From assembly GCF_003265705.1 (NCBI RefSeq), contig NW_020312968.1, positions 10,248,138 to 10,312,137 of the forward strand: DNA of 64,000 bases, in the 5' to 3' direction. A model generated the notes under the pieces. The model was not told where the DNA came from. It worked only from the letters and a program-made list of their open reading frames with translations, and searched no databases. Position 1 is the stretch's first letter; the number at the start of each line of letters is the position of its first letter. This document shows, piece after piece, positions 11,835-22,224 of this stretch. The DNA comes from Callorhinus ursinus (Eukaryota > Chordata > Mammalia > Carnivora > Otariidae). A program made the position numbers and the translations under genes.

Positions 11835-12025
11835 ACAGCTGACGTTTGTTAAGTGCTTCTCCAGTGGAAGCCCCTTCCTGATAAGCATTTTACTTACAGT
11901 ATTTCATTTAAAACTCACAAAAACCCAAAAAGTGGCTAATGCTGTCTCCTTTGGTTTACTAAATGAGGAACTAACTAAAGCCACAGAAAGGTTAAATGCT
12001 TTGCCTCATGTTCCCACATGAATCT
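11835..12025 (+). mobile_element. MIR SINE fragment
   Basis: Sense MIR landmarks in order are 'gcattttacttacagtattt', a 'tttaaaactcacaaaaaccc' block, 'aaatgaggaactaactaaag' and 'cagaaaggttaaatgctttg'. Confidence 0.75.
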
Positions 12026-12099
12026 CACACTTCAGTCATACTGAAATATTTGCAGGTCTTGCAAATGCCATACGCTTCTGCACCCTACTCACTTGGCCC

Positions 12100-12260
12100 A
12101 GAAACCATCTGGCTTTTTCTTGTCGGACCACCACCTATTCATGCTTCAAGACTTAGTTGGGGCAGGGCCTCCTCTGGGAAACCTTTCCAGATACTCCAGC
12201 TTTTCTAGGAAAAGTTAGAAGCTCTCTCTCTTCTGTGCTCCCATGTAGGTGCCCACACAC
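12100..12260 (+). mobile_element. L2 LINE fragment
   Basis: 'atgcttcaagacttagttgg' followed by 'cctctgggaaacctttccag' matches the L2 3' UTR block that normally reads as a 'caggtctcagctcaaatgtc'-type stretch followed by 'gggaagccttccctga'. Short and diverged. Confidence 0.5.
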
Positions 12261-12371
12261 ACGTAACGTGAGAACTAAGAGTCTCAATGTAAATCTCTTC
12301 CCCACCAGGCTATGGGCTCTCTCATGGTCAGTGCCAAGGTCACCGCATAAGGCCGCAGAGTCTTTCACTGA

Positions 12372-12391
12372 ACAACTCCAGGGGGCGCCGT
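12372..12391 (+). promoter_or_regulatory. Candidate CTCF binding site
   Basis: The word CTCCAGGGGGCGCCG at 12376-12390 closely fits the core of the vertebrate CTCF motif (CCA..AGGGGGCGC) in plus orientation. It lies outside any repeat I recognise. In an otherwise CpG-poor region its two CpGs are notable. Occupancy cannot be judged from sequence. Confidence 0.45.
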
Positions 12392-12739
12392 TCACGGAGA
12401 CCAGAGAATGACACAAATGATGACTCCTGCAGTTGTAGAGTACGGCAGCTCCAAGGACAGAAATCCCACTGCCTCCCAAACAATAAGGCACAGAGGATGT
12501 ACTCACAAACATTCTGAGTGATGGAGACAGATGTTATAATACATGTGAAATGGAGCTTAACCACTGAGATGTCCCAACTGGGTTATTACCCTCCAAACCA
12601 AAGTTTCGGAAGGTAAAGTGTAAATAACCTATCAATCTAAAGATAAGCGCTAGTTTTGTTACCTACTACTATGACACTCAAAAATCCCTGCCTTCTCTTT
12701 CTCTGTATTAGCTTCTCGTCCATTTTTTCTAAATGCTTA

Positions 12740-12920
12740 ACGGCGAATTCAGATTTCCCTCTGAGCCTTTGATAATGGCATAATTAATCTGAAAATGCAT
12801 GTAGCATTTCTGCCAGAGATGCAAATAATTATAGTGCGAGGCAGATAGAAAGATCTATCCAAAAGAGTGGACTGAAATGCAAATTAATACAGTCCGATTT
12901 TTTTTTTCTATTTTAATGAG
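12740..12920. promoter_or_regulatory. Candidate conserved non-coding element
   Basis: This repeat-free AT-rich segment holds two exact POU octamers ATGCAAAT (12819-12826 and 12877-12884). Each is followed at once by an AATT or TAAT homeodomain-like core. A TCF/LEF-like CCTTTGAT is at 12766-12773 and a TAATTAAT block near 12781. Such clustering is typical of developmental enhancers, but AT-rich DNA produces these words by chance, so this remains inference. Confidence 0.35.
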
Positions 12921-13383
12921 AATGTTCTCAAGGACATGATGATTCTGGATTCAGAAGAACAACGTTCCACAACTTTCAACCACCTGCTCAGCAGAGAGAA
13001 AAAACTGCACGCTGAACCCTGGCAAACATCCATGGTACCTTTGTTGAGAAATAAAGAAGGGAAAATAAACTTAGGTAATTCACATCCCTATTCTCTTCAG
13101 AAGGACACAGCCTCTCTGTCATTCCACGGATGGGAACATGGTCCTAGGTAAGAGAACCTTCCACAGCTAATCAGCTTTGACCAACAGCTGGAGATTGAGG
13201 TAGGCTTCACTGAAGAGAAATTCTTTAGTCATTTGAGGTCACTACTTAGCCTGAATTCCTTGATTCCTGCCTTCTGTTAACTGACTGTTCCCTGTCTCGG
13301 AGAAGGAAAAGGGAGAAGAGAAAACAAAAATGACTAGCTCCAAATCTACTAGCAAAAACTATGAAACATCAGAGACTGGCAAT
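12921..13383. other. Unassigned sequence
   Basis: No recognisable repeat or exon. A 71-codon frame at 12936-13151 has no supporting features. Confidence 0.5.
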
Positions 13384-13900
13384 GTGGTATGCAGAAAAAT
13401 GGTCCCCCCAAAGATGGTCATGTCCTAGTGCCCAGAACCTGTGACTATGGTGTGACCATGCCAAGGCTGGGGGGTGGGGGGAGCAGGGATTAAGGATGCA
13501 GGCGAAATTAAGGTTGTTAATCAACTGTCCTTAAAACAGGATTATCCGCTGGGCCCAATGTAATCACAGGGGTCCTTCAAATGCAAGAGGGAGGCAGAAA
13601 AAGCTCCTATCTGAATGACAGGATGTGAGAAAGACTCTACTAGGTCTTGCCCTTTGAAGATGGAAAGGGGCCATCAGCCAGGGAATGCGGCTGGCCTCCG
13701 AATCTCAAAAAGACAAGACGAGAATGACAGATTCTCGTGTAGAGCCTCGAGTAGAGCCTCCAGTCCTGCTGACACTTCCATTTGAGCCTCCCGAGACCAA
13801 TGTTGGGCTTCTGACCTCTGGAACTATAAAGATAAATCTGTGTTGTTTTAAGCCACTAAATCTAGGGGAATTTGGTAAGCAGCCATAGGAAACAAAGGCA
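13384..13900 (+). mobile_element. MaLR LTR (MLT1-like)
   Basis: The order of blocks matches an ancient MLT1-type solo LTR: an opening 'ggtatgcagaaaaatggtcc', then 'ggattatccgctgggcccaa', a 'gaggcagaaaa' region, 'gctgacacttccatttgag', 'ttctgacctctggaactata', 'gttgttttaagccactaaat' and a closing 'gcagccataggaaacaaa'. No internal retroviral sequence is present. It includes a G-rich stretch at 13469-13487. Confidence 0.8.
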
Positions 13901-14154
13901 GTTTCACGAGAAAAGAGAGAAATTAATTCTATAATTTCTACAGTATGTGAACATTTAACCCCCCAAAGGAGAGCCAAGAGCTCCTGTGGACAATCATTTA
14001 TGATGTGGCTTTTCCGTTTTCTATCCTCTACGTATCATGAAATATAACACTTACCGGCTATATTATTTTACAGAAATGGTCTGAAATACATTCAATTTGG
14101 TGTGGCATTTTGAGGCTTTCCGCATCCAAGATTCGCAACATTTTATGAGCATCA

Positions 14155-14335
14155 AAGGGACCTCAGTGAAGAACATACGGTCCATTCCCTATAACTAATT
14201 TATAGATGAAGACCTCCAGGCCAACAGTACTATACTCCAGGTTACACGGCCAGTTAATCACAGAGCCAATAGGAGTCCTCACTTTCTCAAGCCAGTTCTC
14301 TTCCAATCCCCTATGCTAATAACTAGGATTACATG
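14155..14335 (+). mobile_element. MIR-type fragment
   Basis: Contains 'gggacctcagtgaagaacat', 'taatttatagatgaagacct', 'ggttacacggccagttaatc' and 'agagccaataggag', the standard order of a sense MIR or MIR-related element. It is strongly diverged. Confidence 0.65.
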
Positions 14336-14890
14336 CTATGCATAAAACTGTCACTTGAAATACATATATAGAATGGAGGTGAATTTTTAATTTTTTTTAA
14401 TTTTAATTTTGGAAGTTTTTAAAACTCTGCTTGCTTCTATTACAGGGAAACCTTTACATATGTTTGGAACCTGGGAATGTGAGTCTACTTTTTCAACTGC
14501 AAGCCTATGAAATCTAGATAAAGACCCAGTATTACTGATGAAAATCTAGATTTAGAAGATTTAGTCTGAAGAAAAAATATAAAATGTATCACTAAGTTTC
14601 CATGTGACCGTTGAAATAATATTTTTGATACATTAGGTGAAATGTGACTACTATACAATTTAAAATGACCTAAGTGCCTCTCACTGTAGTTCTAGCAGAT
14701 AGTGCTGTTCTCAAGGAATAGACTGAGACACATGTGTATTTTAACCTGAAATTCCAGAAAATGGAAACACAGGCAAAAATGTAAGATATCTGCCTCATGC
14801 AAAGAAGAAATTATAGGGGGAAACATGGGGCAGAAGACTGTGTCCACAGGATCCCAGAATCTCCAAACTTTGTAAAAAGGTCCAAGGTAA
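14336..14890. other. Unassigned, AT-rich
   Basis: No recognisable feature apart from a T/A-rich patch at about 14385-14420. Confidence 0.5.
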
Positions 14891-14907
14891 AAGAAAATTC
14901 TTTTTCT

Positions 14908-15102
14908 TTCTTTTTTTTTTTTAAGATTTTATTTATTTGACAGAGACACAGCGAGAGAGGGAACACAAGCAGGGGGAGTAAGAGAGGGAGAAGCAGGCCT
15001 CCCGCGGAGCAGGGAGCCCGATGCGGGGCTCGATCCCAGGACCCTGGGACCATGACCTGAGCTGAAGGCAGACGCTCAAGGACTGAGCCACCCAGGCGTC
15101 CC
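14908..15102 (-). mobile_element. SINEC, young copy
   Basis: A complete minus-strand SINE close to the caniform consensus, with a reversed T-rich tail on its left. The 17-bp target duplication 'aagaaaattctttttct' is exact at 14891-14907 and 15103-15119. The perfect duplication points to recent insertion. Confidence 0.97.
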
Positions 15103-15119
15103 AAGAAAATTCTTTTTCT

Positions 15120-16784
15120 AATTTCATTTTTAATTAAGTGAAATACCAAGACCACTGGAAGAAAACAATGTTACAAAATCACTCTTCTTAAAACTTCCCT
15201 TGTTTGTTGATTGACTCTTAACTTACTGATGACCTTGTAAAACGACTGTCAACTATGAACAAATACAGATTGCAGGGCAGCCACCATACATTTTTAGAAA
15301 TCTATTTCTTCCACAAATGTGTCACGCTGACAGAAATGAGAATACCAGCAATTCACAAATTCTTCGCATTAAATTTCTAATTCAAGCTCTCCCACCATCC
15401 CCTTTTTCTGGCTTTGGAAATGGATCAGCTATAAGTTTTTAGAACTAATATTATACCACAGCGGGAGACACGCTGATCTGTCAAACAGGGTTCTTAAAAA
15501 ATATTTATGTAAAATATCACATGGCCAAAGGCCCTTAAAAAAAAAAAAATCCCTGGAATCTGGCCTTAGGAGTCAGACAATTTATCCCACCCTTCTTCAC
15601 ACTATTCTTTCTGCACAACAGGAGCAAGTCTATGCGGGTAATATCCCCGTGTGTGTCAGATGACTGATCAAAGATGTCAAAGCAAAATCTACACGGTGGC
15701 TCAGAGAAAAGGAGTGTTTTGTTCAGGTGACCCGAAGCCTCCCAGAGGTCATGCGGGATAATCTCAGCTTTGCTTTTCAGGCTTTCTGAGGACACCTGGG
15801 TCAGTCATTGTTTCAGGACGGTGGTGGACCGTGCTGAGGTCATCCCCTGGGACTCATCCTCAGGACCCTGGCCATCTGTAAGACTGCACAGATCATCTCT
15901 CACCCCAGATTCCCACAGCCCAACCATCCTGTTTTCCTGTTTAAATGCTCCACAGCAAGGAAAAAACACATGTGATTACAATGTTTAGATGAAAGGACCT
16001 GTATTTACAGGATGATCGCAATTACACAGACACAGTGTAATTCCTTACACTTCTCGGTATTTTCCACATTTTGCAGGGAGAAACCTGAATTACTTATACA
16101 GGCCAATTTTCCCCTTTCTGGCGAAGGGGCCGAGCGTTAAAAACTAAAAAGGTTCCCTATTGCTAAGGTAGTTGAATATATTTTGAATTAGCATGCTCCT
16201 TGGACAGCATACAGTACATTTTGTAAACTGCTCATGACGTCATTAAACAGAAGTATACTCACAAATGTGCTTTCAAAAGCACCACTAGTAATCCAAAAAG
16301 TAGGATCAGTATGAAAGCCAAAAATGGATTCTTTAGGAAAGTAGTCTCCAAAGTAAGACACATAAAATTAAAATATGTTTCTTTGAAGGAGTGAAACGTA
16401 ACCAGTTGAATATGCTTCTAAGGTCTTAATAATACTGCATAAAAAATTAAGGCTTTATATTACATGAATTTTTGACCCACCTTTCTAATTTGAGTATGGT
16501 ATATTCCAAATTGTTTCTTCCAGATATTTAAAAGTTCGGCACTGCACAGAATACAAGTACAAATCGGTTAGATTCTAAAATAAAAGGTATTTATTTATAA
16601 GGCCCATATGCCACCTTTTAGTCACAGAACTCCAGACAAATACAGTTACCGTTTCCAGAGTTTAACTGTTATACGTCAAAAAGGCCACACACCAATAACT
16701 TATTATTAGATACATCTTATTTGAAGAAGAAAGAGACTGGAATTGCTAAGGTACTGTAGGAAGAAAACCACAAATCATGTGTGA
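15120..16784. other. Unassigned, 1.7 kb
   Basis: No repeat family or gene recognised. It contains the first copy of a 50-bp perfect direct repeat (16172-16221), annotated separately. Frames at 15535-15795 (minus, 86 codons) and 15770-15988 (plus, 72 codons) lack support. Confidence 0.5.
16172..16221 (+). repeat. 50-bp perfect direct repeat, copy 1
   Basis: These 50 bases recur without a mismatch at 17212-17261, 1,040 bp downstream. The repeat begins TTGAATATATTTTGAATTAG and ends CAGTACATTT. This copy sits in sequence with no recognisable repeat, so it is the more likely source. Confidence 0.97.
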
Positions 16785-18490
16785 TGGCAAAGTACTAGTG
16801 ACATTCCCTTTAAAGTCAGAAACTGGACAAGGATGCCTCCTATCACCTCTGTTATTTGACTATTTTTCTAAAAGTGTCAGCCAAAGCAGTACAAAATTAT
16901 AAATAATGGAAGCTAGAAGATGTAATGAACATTATTTAGAAATACAATAATCAATCCACTTAATCAAATCCAGTAGAGTCACCTGAAAAAAAATCAGCCC
17001 AAACACAAAAATCAACAGTTTCCTTAATTTGTGGAAATAACCACCTAGAAATATAATGGGGGCCAAATTCACATCTATAGAGGAAAAAAAGATAGCCAAC
17101 AAATAGGAATTCGTTTTCTGTTTAAATCTTAAACACATTTAAAGAGAGATGTACAGAACCAACTAAAGAAACCCATGTAACTTTAGTGTTACATAGTCCC
17201 TTAGTAGTCCCTTGAATATATTTTGAATTAGCATGCTCCTTGGACAGCATACAGTACATTTCGAAGCGTTTCGAAGACTCAAAATAATGAAATCTTGTGT
17301 CATCCTACTGACTGTGAAAGTTTAATCATAAAGATCACAATTTCCGGCAAATAAATTCAGAAATGTAATTCAGTTACAATTACTACCTCACTGGCAGTAT
17401 TGTTTAAGACTTGATAAAATTACTCTAAACTTCCTTTAGAAGAACTGTCAAGAATACTCAATAAATTTGGGGGGAAAGAGGTTGAATAACTAGAGATTTA
17501 CACTACCAGGTATGTTACCAAAATGTGTTCTAAAGCTACAGGAACTAAAACTCGTTCTGTTCTCAGCAGCAAACTGTTTAAGGACAGTCTAGAATTCAGC
17601 ATATAATATTTCAAATCAATAAGATGAATTATCAAGTCAGGTTGGTCAACTGGCTATTCATTTTGGAAAGGATAAAGGTGACTCCCCATCTCTCCCCTGA
17701 CCCAAAAATAAATTTCAGATGCAGTAAAATTTAAAAACGAAACCACCAAAGTACTAGAAGAAAATTACAGTAATATTTATATAATAACAGGGTGGAAAAG
17801 ATCTGCCTAAGCATGACAGAGGCCAAACTTCTACAGAAAAATTCTGACAGCAAAAAAGTGTAAATCTTTGAGAAAATCTACTAAACACAAAACCAAAAGG
17901 CAGGCAAATTGAAGAAAATACTTGCAACATATGGCAGAAAGGGGGCTTACAATCTAAACCAATAAAGAGTTCTTGTCAATTAACTTAAAATTTTGCTTTC
18001 AAAAATTGGCAAGTGACATAAGACAATTTACGAAGAAATCACACAAATGGCCAAAAATATTCAAACATACCTAAAATCAAATATATGCACATTAAAACAT
18101 GAGTTAGTGTTTTTGATATCAATGTGTCAAAGATTTTGAAAAAGTGAATAACATCAAATGTTTTCAAACAAGCAGGAAACTGGTCAATCCCACTGCTGGT
18201 CTAAATCTAGACAGATACTAGTTTTCCAGAGAAAAATTTGGCCATGTACATTTAAAAAACACTATCATTCTGTAACCCCCACTGATCCAGTAATTGCATT
18301 TCCAGTAATTTATCCCATGGAAATGACTGGAGATGTTGAAAGCCTATTTATAGTATTTATAACACTTAATGATTAAAATGCATTTCCAACACTAGTAATC
18401 TGTACACATTATGCTATGTCCATTGAAAATGCAATCATTGAAAATGTCACAGAAGACTAGTGACAAAATATATACATGCCATCTCAAGTT
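16785..18490 (+). mobile_element. L1 ORF2 to 3' region, heavily diverged
   Basis: The sense L1 ORF2 block that normally encodes the GCPLSP region is visible at about 16820-16860 ('ggatgcctcctatcacctct'). It is followed by degraded downstream ORF2 blocks ('aaagctacaggaactaaaac', 'ccaaagtactagaagaaaat', 'aatggccaaaaatattcaaa') and a 3' region. All frames are broken. A 50-bp segment at 17212-17261 is foreign to the L1 consensus. Confidence 0.7.
17212..17261 (+). repeat. 50-bp perfect direct repeat, copy 2
   Basis: An exact copy of 16172-16221 embedded in L1-derived sequence. The flanks carry short echoes: 'tagtccctt' appears twice just upstream (about 17194-17213) and 'tttcgaag' twice just downstream (17259-17277). 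This patchwork looks like a templated insertion made during break repair. Confidence 0.95.
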
Positions 18491-18706
18491 TTAAAAAATA
18501 TATATTTATAAATATTTACTCATATATATTTTATATTTTTATTAGGTTATATATTTATTTATATACTATGTATTCTATAGTCTACATAAATATACATATA
18601 CATATAAAAACGTTTAAAGGAAACTCTACACCCAATGTGGGGGTTGAACTCACAACCCTGAGATCAAGAGTCATAAGCTCCACCGACTGAGCCAGCCTGG
18701 TACCAC
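18485..18706 (-). mobile_element. Older tRNA-like SINE with AT-rich tail
   Basis: At 18624-18700 the complement of a tRNA-Lys-like SINE head is clear ('cccaatgtgggggttgaact', 'gatcaagagtcataagctcc', 'ccgactgagccagcctgg'). It lacks the middle CT-rich body of the younger copies. The AT-rich tract at about 18495-18605 on its left probably includes its expanded tail. Confidence 0.75.
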
Positions 18707-18719
18707 CCATCTTGTTTTT

Positions 18720-18935
18720 GGTTGGTTGGTTGGTTTGTTTTAAGATTTATTTATTTACTTGACACAGAAAGAGAGACAGCAAGAGAGGAGACACAAGCAG
18801 GGGGAGTGGGAGAGGGAGAAGCAGGCTTCCCGCCGAGCAGGGAGCCTGATGCAGGGCTCGATCCCAGGACCCTGGGGATCATGACCTGAGCCAAAGGCAG
18901 ACGCTTAACTGACTGAGCCACCTTGTTCCCCAGAG
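18720..18935 (-). mobile_element. SINEC inserted beside older SINE
   Basis: A complete minus-strand SINE. The target duplication 'ccatcttgttttt' is exact at 18707-18719 and 18936-18948. Its tail side carries a GGTT repeat (18720-18738). It lies immediately next to the head of the older SINE at 18485-18706. Confidence 0.95.
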
Positions 18936-19063
18936 CCATCTTGTTTTTAAGAAGCAGATTCTAAAGCAGTATGTCCCTTATGATTCTTTAAGACGACTTG
19001 CAAGTGAATGCAAATAGGGAAGACTGAAGCATACATACTAAAATTACTACAATTATTAAGTTA

Positions 19064-19240
19064 GGGGCACCTTGGGTGGTTCAGTCGTTAAGCGTCTGCC
19101 TTCGGCTCAGGTCATGATCCCAGGGTCCTGGGATCGAGCCCCGCATCCCGCTCCCTGCTCAGCGGGGAGCCTGCTTCTCCCTCTCTTCCATGCTTGTGCT
19201 CTCTCGCGCGCTCTCTCTCTCTCTAATAAATAAAATAAAC
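19064..19240 (+). mobile_element. SINEC
   Basis: A complete plus-strand SINE with a CT/CG-rich patch at about 19200-19224 and a short 'taataaataaaataaac' tail. The 12-bp target duplication 'attattaagtta' is exact at 19052-19063 and 19241-19252. Confidence 0.96.
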
Positions 19241-19252
19241 ATTATTAAGTTA

Positions 19253-19666
19253 TTCTGAATTGTGAGGTTGAGAGATCTTTACCTTCCTTTATTATGTACA
19301 TTTTCTAAATTTTCTACATGAGCAATGTATTCCTTTTCTACTGAGAAGGTCATAATTTTTAGGGAAAGCAGATTTATGGCAGATTTTCCTGGGAGAAGAC
19401 TTAATGAAGAGGTGAACTGGAAATGGTAGACTGGAAGCCTCACGTGGCCTTGCATTAGCCATTATGCTCAGGCACTGGATTTTATTTTTACTGAATCTTT
19501 CCCGCCCCCATTTTCTCCTGCTGCTTCTCTCTCTGGGTAGTTTCTGTTTTTTAAAAATTGGGTGTTTTGTTTTCACTCAAACAAAATAAAACAAACCAAA
19601 AAACCTACCTTGTTTATTTTGGACACAGTTGCTGTCCTCATTTTTATGTTCCCTTGCTGAAGATCC
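19253..19666. other. Unassigned sequence
   Basis: No recognisable repeat or exon. The frame at 19292-19576 on the minus strand (94 codons) has no support. Confidence 0.5.
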
Positions 19667-19868
19667 TTTTTTTTTTTTTTTTTTTTTTTAAGATTTTATT
19701 TGACAGAGAGAGAGCGAGCGAGAGCAGGAACACAAGCAGGGGGAGTGGGAGAGGGAGAAGCAGGCTTCCTGCCGAGCAGGGAGCCCGATGCGGGGCTCGA
19801 TCCCAGGACCCTGAGATCATGACCTGAGCCAAAGGCAGACGCTTAACGACTGAGCCACCCAGGTGCCC
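19667..19868 (-). mobile_element. SINEC
   Basis: A complete minus-strand copy close to consensus, with a reversed tail of about 23 T. A short target duplication around 'tgaaga' is seen at about 19658-19663 and 19869-19874. Confidence 0.93.
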
Positions 19869-20484
19869 TGAAGACCCTGCTTCTCACAATGCCCCTTTCA
19901 AACTTTCTAGTCTCAACCCATCATATGTCGTTATACTGAACTTAAAGGACAGTAGAATCCTCGTCCAAACTCCAGAAAGACCCTTTCCCACCCCTTCCAT
20001 GGCCATACTCATTCTTTCCACATCCTTTCTTTACTGCCGTGAAAACAGTATGAGGAATAGTTAGGATTTATACACAGAACTTGCAATACCCCCTCATGTT
20101 TAAGTCAGCTCAAAACCGACCCACCAGGTTATCACTGAGTGGGCAGGTGGCGTCGAAAGGAGCCTTAGAAGGATACCTAGTCCAGTCCCTGGTCCCTACA
20201 ACAGGGAAGCACCACTTCTCCCCCTTAATCGGTGAGCTAGCAGAAACTCCGAAAAGAACTGGCTGAAACACACATCGGTTAAGTAGTGGCAAAAAGAAGG
20301 GATGGAACACGGATGGGTCTTACCTTCCTAGAAACAGGATTTTCCACAGAATCGGGGTGTCAGGTTCTTAAGAGAGAGAGAGAGAAAGGAGAAAAAAAGG
20401 AAACCAAATCATATCCCAACGGCTATGGCGGGATGAACTACCTACTGATGTTTTCACAAATATGAAGTTAAAAAGCACACCCTG
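19869..20484. other. Unassigned sequence
   Basis: No recognisable feature except a GA patch near 20371-20390. The frames around 20081-20310 lie opposite each other on both strands and are unsupported. Confidence 0.5.
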
Positions 20485-20559
20485 GAAGCAGACGGAACCC
20501 TGTGCACTGCTGGTGGGATTGCACGTTGGTGCCGCAGCTATGGAAAACACAGCATGGGG

Positions 20560-20746
20560 ATAGAAGTACACACACAAATTATCAGTATCAAATGTCTGGT
20601 TTTGCTTGGCACTATAGTTATATGAAATACATCCACTGGGGGAATCTGGATGAAGGGTACACAGGAGTATTCTGTACACTTTTTGCAAAATTTTGTTAGT
20701 CTATAGTTATTTCAAAATTAAAAGTTTTTCTTAAAAAAAACAAAAC
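20560..20746 (+). mobile_element. L1M 3'-end insertion inside L1
   Basis: The blocks 'catccactgggggaatctgg', 'atgaagggtacacaggagta' and 'atagttatttcaaaattaaa', followed by an A-rich tail, are an old L1 3' terminus. The host L1 resumes with a target duplication: 'aaaacacagcatgggg' at 20544-20559 and 'aaaacagtatgggg' at 20747-20760, with two changes. It is a 5'-truncated insertion of about 190 bp. Confidence 0.75.
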
Positions 20747-20952
20747 AAAACAGTATGGGGGTTCTTCAAAAAATTAAAAAGAACCACAGTAGGATTCAGC
20801 AATTCCACTTCTGGGCGTATACCTGAAGGAGATAAACACAGTGTGTCCAAGAGATATCTGTACTCCCATGTTCACAACAGCGTTACTTACAATAGCCAGT
20901 GTGGAAACAACCTAAATGTCCATCAGTGAATCAGTGGACAAAGAAGATGTGG

Positions 20953-20977
20953 TACACAGACAGACAGACGGACACAC

Positions 20978-21020
<43 letters not shown>
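20953..21020. repeat. (CA)n microsatellite with GACA lead-in
   Basis: About 20 pure CA units follow a short run of GACA and GGACACA units. It arose within the L1 3' region, where the consensus has a short run of CATA/CA. Confidence 0.95.
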
Positions 21021-21022
<2 letters not shown>

Positions 21023-21714
21023 GCTATTCTGCCATAAAAAGGAAGAAATTCTGCCATTTAAGACAACACAGGTGACCCTGAGGCAGTATGCTAAGTGAAA
21101 GAAGTCAAATACTGCATGATCTCATTTATATGTGGAATCTAGAAAGAAAGAAACAAAGAAAAAACCAAAATCATAGAAAAAGAGATCGGATTTGTATTTG
21201 CCAGAGGTGGGGTCTGGGGGAAGGAGAACTGGATTCAGGTACACACTTCCAGTTATCAGATAAATAGGTACTGGGGAGGTAAGGTACCACGTGATGACTG
21301 TAGGTCACACTGCCATATGGTGTATTTGAAAGTTCAGATAGTATTTACTAAGGGTTCTTATCACAACGAAAAGACCAATTTTTTTCTTTTGTCTGTACAT
21401 GAGATGATGGATATTAACTAAACTTATTGCTGTCATCATTTCATGATATATGTTAAGTTAAATAATGATGCTGCACAACTTAAACTTACAAGCACCTGTA
21501 TGGCAACTGTATCTCAATAAAACTAGGGCGGGAAAAACACAACAGCCTGGCCTTGCCCCTAGCTACAGGAGTGACCCAACCTCTCTGGGCCCAGGTCACT
21601 CAACTCAGAGCAAGCTGAACTTCAATATCGCTAATACTGTATAGTTCAAATCCACTTCCACTGACATATTGCATCCTCAAGTTATGGCAACACAGAAAAC
21701 AACATACATTCAAA

Positions 21715-21860
21715 TCAATCCCCATTTATTGGGCAACTGCTAGGGGCAAGATACTATGATGGATACTCTGGGGATACGGCTTTGGCTTCTATCTATGTAA
21801 CCAACAGAGCAGGACTGAATTTTATAAACAAGCCAACAGGCACCAAGTGTTGGCTATCTG
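21715..21860 (-). mobile_element. L2 LINE 3' end fragment
   Basis: The plus strand reads 'ccatttattgggcaactgct' and then 'ggatactctggggatacggc', the reverse complement of the L2 3' terminus and the adjoining 'gtatccccag' block. Confidence 0.6.
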
Positions 21861-21929
21861 AAACATTAAACTTTTAATACATTTGTAAAGTTAAAGAGGA
21901 GTGATTCCATATAAACTGCCCTATTCTTT

Positions 21930-22135
21930 TATTCATTTATTTAAAGATTTTATTTATTTGAGAGAGAGAGAGAAAGAGAGAGAGAGCACGCGATAGAGCT
22001 CACACACACGTAGTGGGAAAGAATCCTCAAGCAGATTCCCAGTGTGGGGCTTGGTCCCATGACCCATGAGATCATGACGTGAGCTGAAACCAAGAGTCTG
22101 ACACTCAACCAAGTGAGCCACCCAGGCACTCCAAG
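21930..22135 (-). mobile_element. SINEC, older copy
   Basis: A minus-strand SINE with a GA repeat (21961-21986). The exact 15-bp target duplication 'actgccctattcttt' occurs at 21915-21929 and 22136-22150. The body is diverged from the young consensus although the duplication remains intact. Confidence 0.94.
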
Positions 22136-22224
22136 ACTGCCCTATTCTTTAGTAACTGTTTTGAAGAGTAGACAAGGAGATGGGGGATGTGGGCTTTAGT
22201 TCTGGCACTGTCAGAAATGCATTA

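Larger units (their letters stand above)
20485..21528 (+). mobile_element. L1 3' region with nested insertion
   Basis: L1 ORF2 tail and 3' UTR blocks run in order: 'ctgtgcactgctggtgggat', 'gcaattccacttctgggcgt', 'atggaaacaacctaaatgtc' (with one change), 'atgctaagtgaaagaagtca', 'tttatatgtggaatctagaa' and a final 'gtatctcaataaaac'. A second L1 tail (20560-20746) and a CA repeat interrupt it. Confidence 0.85.

Noticed and set aside
13384..13900. MaLR LTR as part of an endogenous retrovirus with genes
   Set aside because: No internal gag, pol or env-like sequence flanks this or the three other LTRs. They are solo LTRs.
18495..18605. AT-rich tract as a replication origin or fragile-site core
   Set aside because: It lies where the reversed tail of an older SINE meets the end of an L1, and tail expansion explains it without a special function.
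20953..21020. CA repeat as a regulatory Z-DNA element
   Set aside because: It is a simple expansion of a CA/CATA stretch already present in L1 3' sequence, with nothing else pointing to regulation.
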